Assembly: GCF_030767025.1 (NCBI RefSeq)
Contig: NZ_JASITE010000019.1
Location: 60,927 to 124,926, forward strand
DNA length: 64,000 nt
Origin: Nocardia sp. CC227C
GTDB taxonomy: Bacteria; Actinomycetota; Actinomycetes; Mycobacteriales; Mycobacteriaceae
Direction: 5' to 3'
The notes under the pieces: generated by a model
What the model saw: only the letters and a program-made list of their open reading frames with translations
What the model was told of the DNA's origin: nothing
The model's database searches: none
Made by a program: the position numbers and the translations under genes
Shown here: piece by piece, positions 43,847 through 51,793 of the stretch
How positions within the stretch are numbered: the stretch's first letter is position 1
Layout of the letters: the number at the start of each line of letters is the position of its first letter

Positions 43847-44701
43847 GTGGAGACCATCACCACGCCCGCCGGAATCACCCTCGCATTCGATCGGTACGTG
43901 GGCGGTGACGCGGGCACGGTGGTCCTGATCGGCGGCGCGTTCGGCTATCGCGAATTCCCGAAGATGGTGGAACTGGCGCGGCGGCTGGCCGACGAATACG
44001 GGCTCACCGTGATCAACTACGACCGGCGGGGCCGTGGTGACAGCAGCGACGTGCCGGGGATCTACAACGTCGAGAACGAGATCAACGACCTCATCGCGCT
44101 GTTGGATGCGGTCGGCGGCAGTGCGACCCTGTTCGGCTGGTCCTCGGGCGCGGTGCTGGCGCTGCGGGCGGCGAATTCCGGTCGGGCGCCCGGCATCAAC
44201 GGTGTGGTGGCCTTCGAGCCGCCGGTCGTGGTCACCCGGGATCATCACGTTCCGCCCGCGGGCCTGGACAAGAAGCTGCACGAACTGATCGCGGCCGACC
44301 AGCGCGGCAAGACCGTGCGGTACTACATGGTCAAGGCGATGGGGGTGCCGCGCATGTTCGTCGCCGCCATGCGGCTGACAGGCTTCTGGAAGAAGCTGAC
44401 GGCCACCGCGCCGTCGACCGCGCACGACTGGGCGGTCATGGCCCCCTTCATGCGCGGCACCGCGCTGCGGCCCGCCGACTGGGCCGGTGTCACCGTGCCC
44501 ACGCTGGTGCTCTCCGGCGGCCGCAGCGGCGCGCTGCTGCGGACCGGGGCGCGGGCGATCACCGATGTGCTGCCCGATGCCCGGCATGTGGAGATCCCCG
44601 GACTGAGCCACGACCCGGATATCGCGCTGCTGCTGCCGCCCGCCGGTGAATTCATTTCGGGTACGGGCGAATATGCGAATTGGTCACCCGCGAAACCGTA
44701 G
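43847..44701 (+). CDS. Alpha/beta hydrolase
   Basis: 284 residues. Canonical fold: VVLIGGAFGYREF oxyanion region, INYDRRGRGDSSD, nucleophile elbow GWSSGAVLALRAA (Ser near 101), acid region LVLSGGRSGALL and His in GLSHDPD. The GTG at 43847 is preceded by AAAGGAA. It lies 97 bp after the previous hydrolase and 38 bp before the reductase-like gene, probably one operon. Substrate unknown. Confidence 0.87.
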   Translation: METITTPAGITLAFDRYVGGDAGTVVLIGGAFGYREFPKMVELARRLADEYGLTVINYDRRGRGDSSDVPGIYNVENEINDLIALLDAVGGSATLFGWSSGAVLALRAANSGRAPGINGVVAFEPPVVVTRDHHVPPAGLDKKLHELIAADQRGKTVRYYMVKAMGVPRMFVAAMRLTGFWKKLTATAPSTAHDWAVMAPFMRGTALRPADWAGVTVPTLVLSGGRSGALLRTGARAITDVLPDARHVEIPGLSHDPDIALLLPPAGEFISGTGEYANWSPAKP

Positions 44702-44739
44702 GCTCGGCACGAGTCCGATCCATCTCGAGGAGCTATCCG

Positions 44740-45357
44740 ATGCGAAAGATCACCGCAGGACTTTTCATATCCCTCGACGGCGTCATAGCAGACCCGCAGG
44801 ACTGGCATTTCCCGTACTTCGACGACGATATGGGCGAAGCGGTCGGCGCGCAGCTGGGCGGTGCCGACACCCTGCTGCTCGGCCGCAATACCTACGACAG
44901 TTTCGCCGGTGCCTGGCCGGAGCGCGAGGCCGCGGGCGGTGACGACGCGGTGTTCGCCAAATCGCTCGGCGACGCCCGCAAAGTCGTTGTCACACACCGG
45001 GAACTGGATTCGGACTGGCGCAATTCCGAAGTGCTGGGCGGGGATCTGCTCGCGGGGGCGCGGGCGCTCAAGGAAGAGCCCGGTGCGACCGATATCGCCA
45101 TGAGCGGTTCACCGTCGGTGGTGCGCCAGCTGCTCGCCGCCGGTCTGCTGGACGAACTGCATCTGATGGTGCATCCGATCGCGGTGCGCAAGGGGATGCG
45201 GCTGTTCGACGAGGGCGACCCGATCCCGCTGAAACTGCTGTCGGCGCGCACATTCTCGTCGGGTGTGCAGTACCTGGTGTACACCTCGGCGGAAGCCCCC
45301 GCCGACGGCGGCTACGAGCAGGCGAAAACCCATCTGCCCCAGGCCGAGCAGGACTAG
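44740..45357 (+). CDS. Dihydrofolate reductase / RibD C-terminal-domain family protein
   Basis: 205 residues. Family pattern: RKITAGLFISLDGVIADPQDWHFPYFDDD at the start, ADTLLLGRNTYDSFAGAWP, DIAMSGSPSVVRQLLAAGLLDELHLMVHPIAVRKGMRLF. NADPH-dependent reductase fold; the substrate is rarely known for stand-alone members. GAGGAG lies upstream of ATG 44740. The TAG stop shares CTAG (45354-45357) with the TAG of the convergent methyltransferase. Confidence 0.9.
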   Translation: MRKITAGLFISLDGVIADPQDWHFPYFDDDMGEAVGAQLGGADTLLLGRNTYDSFAGAWPEREAAGGDDAVFAKSLGDARKVVVTHRELDSDWRNSEVLGGDLLAGARALKEEPGATDIAMSGSPSVVRQLLAAGLLDELHLMVHPIAVRKGMRLFDEGDPIPLKLLSARTFSSGVQYLVYTSAEAPADGGYEQAKTHLPQAEQD

Positions 45358-46052
45358 GACTCCAGCTCCTTCGCATCCTCCGGTGCCGGGGCGGGTTTGG
45401 TCGCCACCACCAGGGCGTCGATGGCGTCGCGGTGCTCGGTCGGCCGTTGCAGCCGTTCGGCCACCCGCACCTGGATGCGGTCTCCGGCCGGGGCCAGATC
45501 GGCCACGACATCCTCGGCGGTGAACAGCAGCGCCGGATCCGATTCGCCCCCATAGCCTTCGGTGAGATTGCGGGTGTCGTGCCCGAGGACCAGCAGCACC
45601 CCCTCGGGCGAGAGCATGTCGACGGCCTTCAGCAGCAGGGCCCGGCGCTGCTCGGCGGGGAGATGCACGTACGCCATGAGCACCAGTTCGTACGGGCCGG
45701 TAATGCCGAGGGTGTCGAGAGCGGTGATGTCGCCGTAGCGCCAGTTGATCCGATTGCGCACCGACCGCGACAGCCGCGAGGCCACCGTGCGGCCCTTGTC
45801 GATGCCGACCTGTGCGAAATCGACCGCGTCCACCTGCCAACCGTGGGTGGCCAGCCACATGGCATTGGCCCCCTCACCGCAGCCGAGGTCGAGCACCCGG
45901 GGCAGTTCGGGCCGGGGCTCCCCGGGAGCGAACGCACCCAGCGGGAACCGTCGCTCCAGGCCGAACACCTGCTCGACCACGGTCCCGCTGGGCGGTGCGC
46001 CCCAGACCAATTCGGTGCTGGCGTACTTCTCGTCCCAGGCGGCGGCGTCCAT
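45354..46052 (-). CDS. Class I SAM-dependent methyltransferase
   Basis: 232 residues. Motif I VLDLGCGEGANAMWLA (about 53-68), acidic motif II VDAVDFAQVGIDKG, then YELVLMAYVHLP and LSPEGVLLVLGHD. Resembles thiopurine/tellurite (TehB-like) methyltransferases, which begin with a WDEKYA segment as here. Substrate unknown. Convergent with the reductase-like gene; the stop codons interlock with no room for a terminator. Confidence 0.86.
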   Translation of the reverse strand: MDAAAWDEKYASTELVWGAPPSGTVVEQVFGLERRFPLGAFAPGEPRPELPRVLDLGCGEGANAMWLATHGWQVDAVDFAQVGIDKGRTVASRLSRSVRNRINWRYGDITALDTLGITGPYELVLMAYVHLPAEQRRALLLKAVDMLSPEGVLLVLGHDTRNLTEGYGGESDPALLFTAEDVVADLAPAGDRIQVRVAERLQRPTEHRDAIDALVVATKPAPAPEDAKELES

Positions 46053-46113
46053 GCCCCGAGTCTATGAGCGCGGTCGGTCCGACCGGCGACGGCCGGTGGC
46101 CCGGAAACGAGAA

Positions 46114-46137
46114 CGGCCGCGACCGTGGTCGCGGCCG
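46114..46137 (-). terminator. Terminator after the DUF4185 gene
   Basis: Perfect 10-bp stem (46114-46123 with 46128-46137), 4-base loop, 17 bases beyond the stop codon at 46154. Confidence 0.75.
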
Positions 46138-46153
46138 AGCGTCCGGTCTCGCG

Positions 46154-47272
46154 CTACAGCCTGGTGTGCATGAGGAGCACGTTGTACTGGCTGTGCACCG
46201 TGGTGAGGAAGTACAGGTCGCGCCCGGTCTGGTACGGGAAGATCGACGGCGCGTAGGCGGTGGGGAGTTCCCGCGCGTCGATCAACACCTCGGGCCCGCT
46301 CCACGGACCCTCCGGGCTCGGTGCCCGGTGCATGACCACGGAATTCCACGGGTCGGTGGTGAGCATGATGTATTGGCCCAGGTAGTCGTTCCACATGACC
46401 GACATTTCGGCCACGCCGCCGCCGATCACCGGGGTCGCGGCATTCACGTCCTCGCGCACCCAGTTGCCGTCCGAGAAGTATTCGTACTGCGTCAGATCGC
46501 CGATGGCGGCCTCCGGCACCCGCGCCAGGAAGGCGGGGTTGTTGCGTCCGGAGGCGGTGCCGTACTCGTATACGAACCCGTCCGCCTTCAGGAAGGCGTT
46601 CATCTGGAAGTTGGCGTTGCCGCCCTCGTCGGGCCGCCGGGTGGCGGGCAGTTCCACCCAGTTCTCGCCATTGTCGCCGGAGACCGCGAGGCCGGAGAAG
46701 TTGGTGGTCCATTCGCCGGGCTCGTCCCAGCTGTGCACGGACATGAGGCTCATGTACTGCACACCGCCCACCGAGATGCCCGCGGTGGGAATGCGGCTGA
46801 TCTCGATGAAGGGGATCTTGGGGCTGGGGATGAGGTCGCGGGCCTGCCCGAACCAGTCCCGCACCACCGAGTCGAAGTAGATGCCGTTCGACGGATCCTT
46901 GGTATGCGACCGCACCAGGATATTGGAGCGCCACGCCCAGGTGCTGCCGACCAGCAGGTTGGGGAAGCCGAGACCGGCGGTGTCGCCGAAGGCGGTGAGC
47001 ATCTCGCCGTGTCCGTTGTCCCACATGATGCCCAGATCGGTGCCGAGCACGTTGTAGGACTGGGTGTTGTTGGGGCTGGCCATACCGGTCACCTGGAACA
47101 CCGCCTTGGTGCGTCCGGGCAGGTTGGGCAGGCCGTGGGTGCCATTGAGCACCGGAATGGGGTTGATGGCGTTCGGGTTGGCCGCTGCCGGTGAGGTCGC
47201 GGTGAGGATCAGAGCCGTGGTTCCTGCGAGGGCGGACATGAGCAGGGATGCGGTCTTCGTCAACGCGGACAA
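46154..47272 (-). CDS. Secreted DUF4185 (five-bladed propeller-like) protein
   Basis: 372 residues from TTG 47272. Signal peptide near residues 5-32 ending SPAAA-NPN. The rest is beta-rich with propeller-type repeats (LGTDLGIMWDNG, MLTAFGDTAG, MSVMWNDYLGQYIMLTTD, IFPYQTGRDLYFLTTVHS). DUF4185 proteins are exported and may bind or cleave glycans; no activity can be assigned. TTG 47263 has better spacing to GGAGG and may be the true start. Monocistronic, with its own terminator. Confidence 0.85.
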   Translation of the reverse strand: MSALTKTASLLMSALAGTTALILTATSPAAANPNAINPIPVLNGTHGLPNLPGRTKAVFQVTGMASPNNTQSYNVLGTDLGIMWDNGHGEMLTAFGDTAGLGFPNLLVGSTWAWRSNILVRSHTKDPSNGIYFDSVVRDWFGQARDLIPSPKIPFIEISRIPTAGISVGGVQYMSLMSVHSWDEPGEWTTNFSGLAVSGDNGENWVELPATRRPDEGGNANFQMNAFLKADGFVYEYGTASGRNNPAFLARVPEAAIGDLTQYEYFSDGNWVREDVNAATPVIGGGVAEMSVMWNDYLGQYIMLTTDPWNSVVMHRAPSPEGPWSGPEVLIDARELPTAYAPSIFPYQTGRDLYFLTTVHSQYNVLLMHTRL

Positions 47273-47418
47273 ACCTCCGGTTCTCGCCGAACAAGATGCG
47301 CGGGCCGTGCCTAACCTACGGACGCGCGGTCATTCGGCTCGCTGGCAAAGTGTGAAGATGCTAACAGCGCGACCGGGGTGGGTGGGAACGCAAACCGACT
47401 TGTTTGCTGTGAATTGCC

Positions 47419-48207
47419 TTACTTGTTGTCTTTCCGGCCCAGGGCCTGGCGCAGGATGAGCGGCAGCTGGGTGGCGCGCTCGATCGCGAAGGTGCGCCGC
47501 AGCGAGGACTCCCAGGAGCGGTCGAACAGCCGTTTGGCGCTCGCCACCGCGTGCGGGGAGCGCGCCGCGATGCGGTCCGCGAGCTTCTCCGCCTCGGCCC
47601 GCGGATCCGCGGCCACCTCGGTGACCAGACCGATGCGCCGGGCGTAGGCGGCGTCCACCGGATCGGCGGTCATGGTGAGCAGCAGCGCCTGGTCGATGCC
47701 GACGAGGCGGGACAGCGTCGCCGCCCCGGTCATATCCGGAATGAGGCCGTGCTTGGCTTCCATCACCGCGAATTCGGAATCCGGGGTGACGAAACGGAAG
47801 TCGGCGGCCAGCGCGAGTTGCAGCGCGCCGCCGTAGCAACGGCCGTGCACCACCGCGATCACCGGCTGCGGCAGCCGCCGCCACGCCCAGCAGGCTTCCT
47901 GGAAGGTATTGGTGCCGCGCCACGGCAGCGGAATGAAGTTGGGCACGATGGACATCGGATTGCCCATGGCCTTGGCGACATCCAGGCCGCTGGAGAAGCT
48001 GGGTCCGTTGCCGGACAGGATGGCGGTTCGAATATCATTGCGGCCCTGAATGATTCCGGCGACCCGGACCAGTTCCCGCAGCATCTCGACGGTGAGCCCG
48101 TTGTGCTTGTCGGGGCGGTCCAGGGCGACGTAGGCGCGATCGCCCTCGAAGGTCAGCTCGATATTGTCGCGAGCCGTACTGTCGCGTGCCGTTTTGTCGC
48201 GTGCCAT
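47419..48207 (-). CDS. Enoyl-CoA hydratase/isomerase (crotonase) family protein
   Basis: 262 residues. Crotonase fold: oxyanion-hole residues in SGNGPSFSSGLDV and HGRCYGGALQLALAADFRF, acidic active-site region FAVMEAKHGLIPDMTG. Acts on an acyl-CoA thioester; chain length unknown. ATG 48207 follows GAGGAAG; an ATG at 48219 overlaps the upstream stop. Begins with a charged RDKTARDSTARD stretch. Eight bases separate it from the upstream hydrolase, so they form an operon. Confidence 0.9.
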   Translation of the reverse strand: MARDKTARDSTARDNIELTFEGDRAYVALDRPDKHNGLTVEMLRELVRVAGIIQGRNDIRTAILSGNGPSFSSGLDVAKAMGNPMSIVPNFIPLPWRGTNTFQEACWAWRRLPQPVIAVVHGRCYGGALQLALAADFRFVTPDSEFAVMEAKHGLIPDMTGAATLSRLVGIDQALLLTMTADPVDAAYARRIGLVTEVAADPRAEAEKLADRIAARSPHAVASAKRLFDRSWESSLRRTFAIERATQLPLILRQALGRKDNK

Positions 48208-48215
48208 GCTCTTCC

Positions 48216-48995
48216 TCACTTCTGGTCCAGGAGCAGCCGCGCACAGCCCGTCGGATCGTCGTAGAAGGGTGTGTGGCCGCTGCCGCGCAGGGTGACGTGC
48301 CTGGCGGCGGGGAGCAACTGCCGGGCGCGGCGGCTCTGCGTGGCGTAGGTCAGCAGAATGTCACGATTGCCCCAGGCGACGGTCACCGGGATGTCGGCCA
48401 GCGCCGCGGCGTCGACCGGCCGCACCCGGGTGAACGAGGCCAGCGCCGCGTCGAAGCCGCCCGACCCGAGCAGCCCTTCGACGGTGAGCACCGCGGCGTC
48501 GGCGGGCAGCTGCCAGGGCTTGCCGAACACCAGGCCCATGAGGGCGCTGCGCCCGGCGGTGCTGCCGAGCAGGGTGGGCGCGGCCGGGCGCAGCAACCGG
48601 CAGAGATCCTTGGCCCGGCCCAGTGCCTGCTGACACCAGATGCGGCCGGGGGTGTCCCAGAATCCGATGGGGGAGTAGGCGGTGACGCTGCGCGCCAGTC
48701 CGCGCGCGGCCAGGTCCAGCACGATATGGCCGCCCATGGAATTGCCCGCCAGATGCGGGCGCTCGATGCCCTGCTCGGTCAGGAAGTCGGCCAGCGCGTC
48801 GGCGAGGGCGGGCACATCGGTGCGGGCCAGCGGCTGGCTGGCGCCGAATCCCGGCAGATCGACGGCGATCACATCGAACGACTCCGCGAGCATGTCGATG
48901 GTCGGCCCCCACACCTGCCACCGGCTACCCACCCCGTGCACGAGCACCAGCGGATCACCCGCCCCCACCCGGTGATGGTTCAACGTCATCGTCAA
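48216..48995 (-). CDS. Alpha/beta hydrolase
   Basis: 259 residues. LVLVHGVGSRWQVW (oxyanion loop), VDLPGFGAS, nucleophile elbow AGNSMGGHIVLDLA (Ser near 97), acid region VTVAWGNRD and His in GSGHTPFYDDP. Substrate unknown; coupling to a crotonase suggests an acyl-thioester or ester. Starts ATG 48995 or 48989. Confidence 0.88.
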   Translation of the reverse strand: MTMTLNHHRVGAGDPLVLVHGVGSRWQVWGPTIDMLAESFDVIAVDLPGFGASQPLARTDVPALADALADFLTEQGIERPHLAGNSMGGHIVLDLAARGLARSVTAYSPIGFWDTPGRIWCQQALGRAKDLCRLLRPAAPTLLGSTAGRSALMGLVFGKPWQLPADAAVLTVEGLLGSGGFDAALASFTRVRPVDAAALADIPVTVAWGNRDILLTYATQSRRARQLLPAARHVTLRGSGHTPFYDDPTGCARLLLDQK

Positions 48996-49157
48996 CCTCC
49001 CGCGAACTGCACCGACGCCTCACCCTAACAACGCCGCGCGGCCCGCCAATCGAGATTTCCGGCCGTCTGCGGTGCGGTCTACCCGGCCGTCCGCGCGGCG
49101 GTGCGCTGCGCCACCGATCGCCACCGCATCGGCCTTCTCATCGGTACGATAAAAGGT

Positions 49158-49382
49158 ATGGCAACCCGTAAGGTGACTCTGTCGCTGGACGAGGCCGCCT
49201 GGTCGTACGCCGAACAGGCCGCCGCCCGGGCCGGCATGTCGCCGTCGGCGTGGATATCCCGCGCCGCGCGGCGCGAGGCGGTCCGGACCGGTTGGGGCCC
49301 GGCGCCCGACGCGGCGGATCTCGCCGCGCTGGACGAGGCGGAGTTGGCGGCCGCCGAGAAGGAGTTGCGTGCGCAGGGGTGA
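49158..49382 (+). CDS. MazE-like antitoxin (ribbon-helix-helix type)
   Basis: 74 residues. An N-terminal RHH pattern KVTLSLDEAAWSYAEQAAARAGMSPSAWISRAARRE (about 5-40) would bind DNA; the acidic Ala/Glu-rich C-terminus is the expected toxin-binding tail. AAAGG precedes the ATG. Overlaps the toxin gene by 14 bases, as in type II modules, and likely autorepresses. Confidence 0.8.
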   Translation: MATRKVTLSLDEAAWSYAEQAAARAGMSPSAWISRAARREAVRTGWGPAPDAADLAALDEAELAAAEKELRAQG

Positions 49383-49665
49383 ACTCTGGGTCTACCACCC
49401 GCACGGCACGCCCCGACGCCGCAATATCGTCCTCATCAGCAGCGACGGCATCAACGAATCGCCGCGCCCGTGGCTGATCGCCGCGGAGGTGCTGGACGAG
49501 GACCCGCTGGATATTCTCGCCGTGCCGATTCCCGGGCACGGCTGGGTGCACGCCGGGAATCTGGGCCGCATCTATCGCCCCTGGTTGGCGGAGCGCATCG
49601 GCGCGGTGGACACCGAGACCGAGGAGCGCATCGACACAGCGCTGCGCGCGGCCATGGATCTGTGA
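49369..49665 (+). CDS. MazF/PemK-like toxin
   Basis: 98 residues from GTG 49369 with AGGAG upstream. The MazF start RRGELWVYHP and the strand RNIVLISSDGINE match the ribonuclease fold, but the usual Pro-rich RPALVVS loop is altered (PRRRNIVLIS) and the C-terminal half (PGHGWVHAGNLGRIYRPWL) is atypical. It would cleave mRNA at short motifs when released from the antitoxin. Activity is not certain from sequence. Confidence 0.75.
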   Translation: MRRGELWVYHPHGTPRRRNIVLISSDGINESPRPWLIAAEVLDEDPLDILAVPIPGHGWVHAGNLGRIYRPWLAERIGAVDTETEERIDTALRAAMDL

Positions 49666-49707
49666 GAAGGTTCCTCCGGCATTCCGCTCGTGAGAATCGA
49701 GGTACCC

Positions 49708-50034
49708 GTGAGGATTTCCCTGCTCGCCGCCGCGTTCGTCGCGCTGCCGCTGCTCGCCGCGTGCGGCAGCGACAGCGAAGAGGCTCCCGCCGTCACGCAG
49801 GCGGACCTGTCCAAGGCACTGCAGGACAGCGGCCTCAAGGACACCGCCCTGGCCGACTGCGCGGCGAAGATCTATGTGGATCAGGGGATCTCGCAGGACG
49901 GCCTGCGCGTCATGATCGACAAGGAGGCCAATGTGACCGGTTCGGTGGAGCCCGAGGAGCTCGGCATGAGCCAGGAGGACTCCGATAAGGCCAAGGCGGC
50001 CACCAACCGCATCGTGTCGGAGTGCCTGCAGTAG
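49708..50034 (+). CDS. Small secreted lipoprotein, DUF732-like alpha-helical
   Basis: 108 residues. Signal peptide RISLLAAAFVALPLLAAC with lipobox LAAC, followed by an acidic linker and a helical domain with two Cys (ADCAAKIY and SECLQ) that may form a disulfide. GTG 49708 has GAGG five bases upstream; GTG 49690 is alternative. No specific function known. Follows the toxin gene by 42 bases. Confidence 0.75.
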   Translation: MRISLLAAAFVALPLLAACGSDSEEAPAVTQADLSKALQDSGLKDTALADCAAKIYVDQGISQDGLRVMIDKEANVTGSVEPEELGMSQEDSDKAKAATNRIVSECLQ

Positions 50035-50092
50035 TCGGCGCGGCGAACGGCGGCAGCGAATCCGGACGGGCCGGTGCCCGACCCATCCGGAC

Positions 50093-50395
50093 TCACACCA
50101 GGACCGTGATCTGCACCCGTGCCGAATCCCCTGCGGACAACCCCTCTGATATCCGCACGGGCTTCTTCACGGGCAGCAGATACGTTCCCCGCTTCTTGTC
50201 CGGGAACAGCGATGTCGCCCACCGGCTCGCACCGATGACGACCTCCACCCGGACCGACCCGAATCCGCCGACCCGATGCCCGTACATCTCCTCGATCTCG
50301 TCGGCGATCGGCTCCGGCACGTCGAGGAAGTACCACGCGGCGGGCCCGTCGTACTCCCAGAGTTCGGCGGTGAACGAGTAGCGGTCGTGGGCCAT
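50093..50395 (-). CDS. DUF1905 protein
   Basis: 100 residues, one DUF1905 domain: FTAELWEYDGPAAWYFLDVPEPIADEI, FGSVRVEVVIGASRWATSLFPDKKRGTYLLPVKKPVR. A small beta-barrel fold with no known activity. Lies 10 bases downstream of the small membrane protein gene on the same strand. Confidence 0.87.
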   Translation of the reverse strand: MAHDRYSFTAELWEYDGPAAWYFLDVPEPIADEIEEMYGHRVGGFGSVRVEVVIGASRWATSLFPDKKRGTYLLPVKKPVRISEGLSAGDSARVQITVLV

Positions 50396-50405
50396 GACGG
50401 CGAGA

Positions 50406-50585
50406 TTATCCGGGGAGACCGACAGGTAGTCGGTGCGCGCTGGTTGTCGATGTCGTTGTCCGCGAGGAGAAGTCCTGCGGGGGCGTGGGGTCGCAGGCCT
50501 GGAACGCGAGCGCCAGGATGACGAAGGCGGCCCCGGCGATCAGCGCGCCATTGCGCGAGGTGTGCGGGTTCGGGCGAGAGCTCAT
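50406..50585 (-). CDS. Small membrane or lipoprotein-like protein, 59 residues
   Basis: Basic start MSSRPNPHTSRN, one hydrophobic segment GALIAGAAFVILALAFQAC (about 13-31) ending in a lipobox-like FQAC, and a Thr/Ser-rich tail. AGGAAC precedes the ATG at 50585. No family recognised. Confidence 0.5.
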   Translation of the reverse strand: MSSRPNPHTSRNGALIAGAAFVILALAFQACDPTPPQDFSSRTTTSTTSAHRLPVGLPG

Positions 50586-50744
50586 TGTTCCTACGTGCCT
50601 GGGTGCAACCCGAAAGGGTATGGCGAAAGAGAGTCCGGTGGGGACTCGAAATAACAAGACCGGTTAGTCGAATCGAATTGATACCAATCGGCAGGGATTG
50701 GTACAGGATGGATCGGCGGCCTGGGTCCGGGCGTTACCGCCCGT

Positions 50745-51335
50745 ATGCTCGCGGGAGTGCGTGACCCGTACTGGAATCACAACACCCACTACCACCCCTG
50801 GCTGCTCGCCCAGCTGCCGGACAGTGCCCGCACCGCCCTGGACGTCGGCTGCGGTGACGGTCTGCTGGCCCGCAAACTGGCCCGGCACTGCCCCAGCGTG
50901 CTCGGCGTGGACATCGACGCGCCGGTCCTCGCGGCAGCCGCCCCCGCCCCGAACGTCACCTACAAACAGGCCGACTTCCGCGATCTCACCGGAACCTTCG
51001 ACTACGTCACCGCGGTCGCCAGCCTGCACCACGTCCCCGTCGACGAGGGCCTGACCGCCCTTCGTCGTCTGGTCGCCCCCGGCGGCACGCTCGCCATCGT
51101 CGGCCTCTGGTCCATGAGCCTGCGCTCCGACTTCGGCTACCTGCTCCGCTACCCCCTCGTCAGAGCTGTCGACCTGCTGCGCCACAAGAGCGACCCACCC
51201 GCCCCCCTCCACGCCCCCGAGGACTCCCTGGACCGCATCAGGCGATCCGCCGCCGAGCTCCTCCCCGGCGCGACCATCCGCAAGCGACTGCTCTGGCGAT
51301 ACACCCTGCTGTGGCACAAGCCTGCGGCCGAATAG
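50745..51335 (+). CDS. Class I SAM-dependent methyltransferase
   Basis: 196 residues. Motif I ALDVGCGDGLLARKLA (about 30-46), VLGVDIDAPVLAAA motif II, DYVTAVASLHHVP and LRRLVAPGGTLAIVGLW. The C-terminal part is helical and basic (RIRRSAAELLPGATIRKRLLWRYTLLWHKP). Substrate unknown. Start ATG 50745, GTG 50757 possible. Stands alone. Confidence 0.87.
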   Translation: MLAGVRDPYWNHNTHYHPWLLAQLPDSARTALDVGCGDGLLARKLARHCPSVLGVDIDAPVLAAAAPAPNVTYKQADFRDLTGTFDYVTAVASLHHVPVDEGLTALRRLVAPGGTLAIVGLWSMSLRSDFGYLLRYPLVRAVDLLRHKSDPPAPLHAPEDSLDRIRRSAAELLPGATIRKRLLWRYTLLWHKPAAE

Positions 51336-51509
51336 CCTGCCCGATCAGGAAAGCCGTTGCGGCGGTGGACACCCGGATCGGGCATGTTCACTCGGGACCG
51401 CATGGCACGTGTGTGCCACGGCGGGCGCGGGCGGCATGGCCGAACGATTGTGCCGGGCAGGGCTGGATTGCCGAGGTGAGCTGCGCGGGAATCGCGCGAG
51501 AGAAAGGAG

Positions 51510-51580
51510 AGCCGGTGACGGGAATCGAACCCGCACTCTCAGCTTGGGAAGCTGATGTTCTACCACTAAACTACACCGGC
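51510..51580 (-). tRNA. tRNA-Gly, anticodon CCC
   Basis: Acceptor stem GCCGGTG pairs with CACCGGC; the D-arm contains AGTGGTAG; the anticodon loop TTCCCAA sits in a TCAGC/GCTGA stem giving CCC, and the T-arm is CGGGTTCGATTCCCG. About 71 bases, no encoded CCA. The gene lies between the methyltransferase and ctaD. Confidence 0.95.
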
Positions 51581-51793
51581 CAGTGTGTGTAGACGCTCCG
51601 CGACTCTATCAGAACCGGGGTCGTCGGATGCAAGTCGGCCGGAAGCGGGTCGGCGGGGGATTCGGCGAAGTGTGGGTGATCGTCTACGGGCGGTCGTAGA
51701 CTGATCACCGGGTCGAAAGCCCGTCCACCACAGTGACTTTGGATGCGCTGGACGTTCGCTGATCGGCGTTCGCGTGTCCTGGAGGAGGACGCG

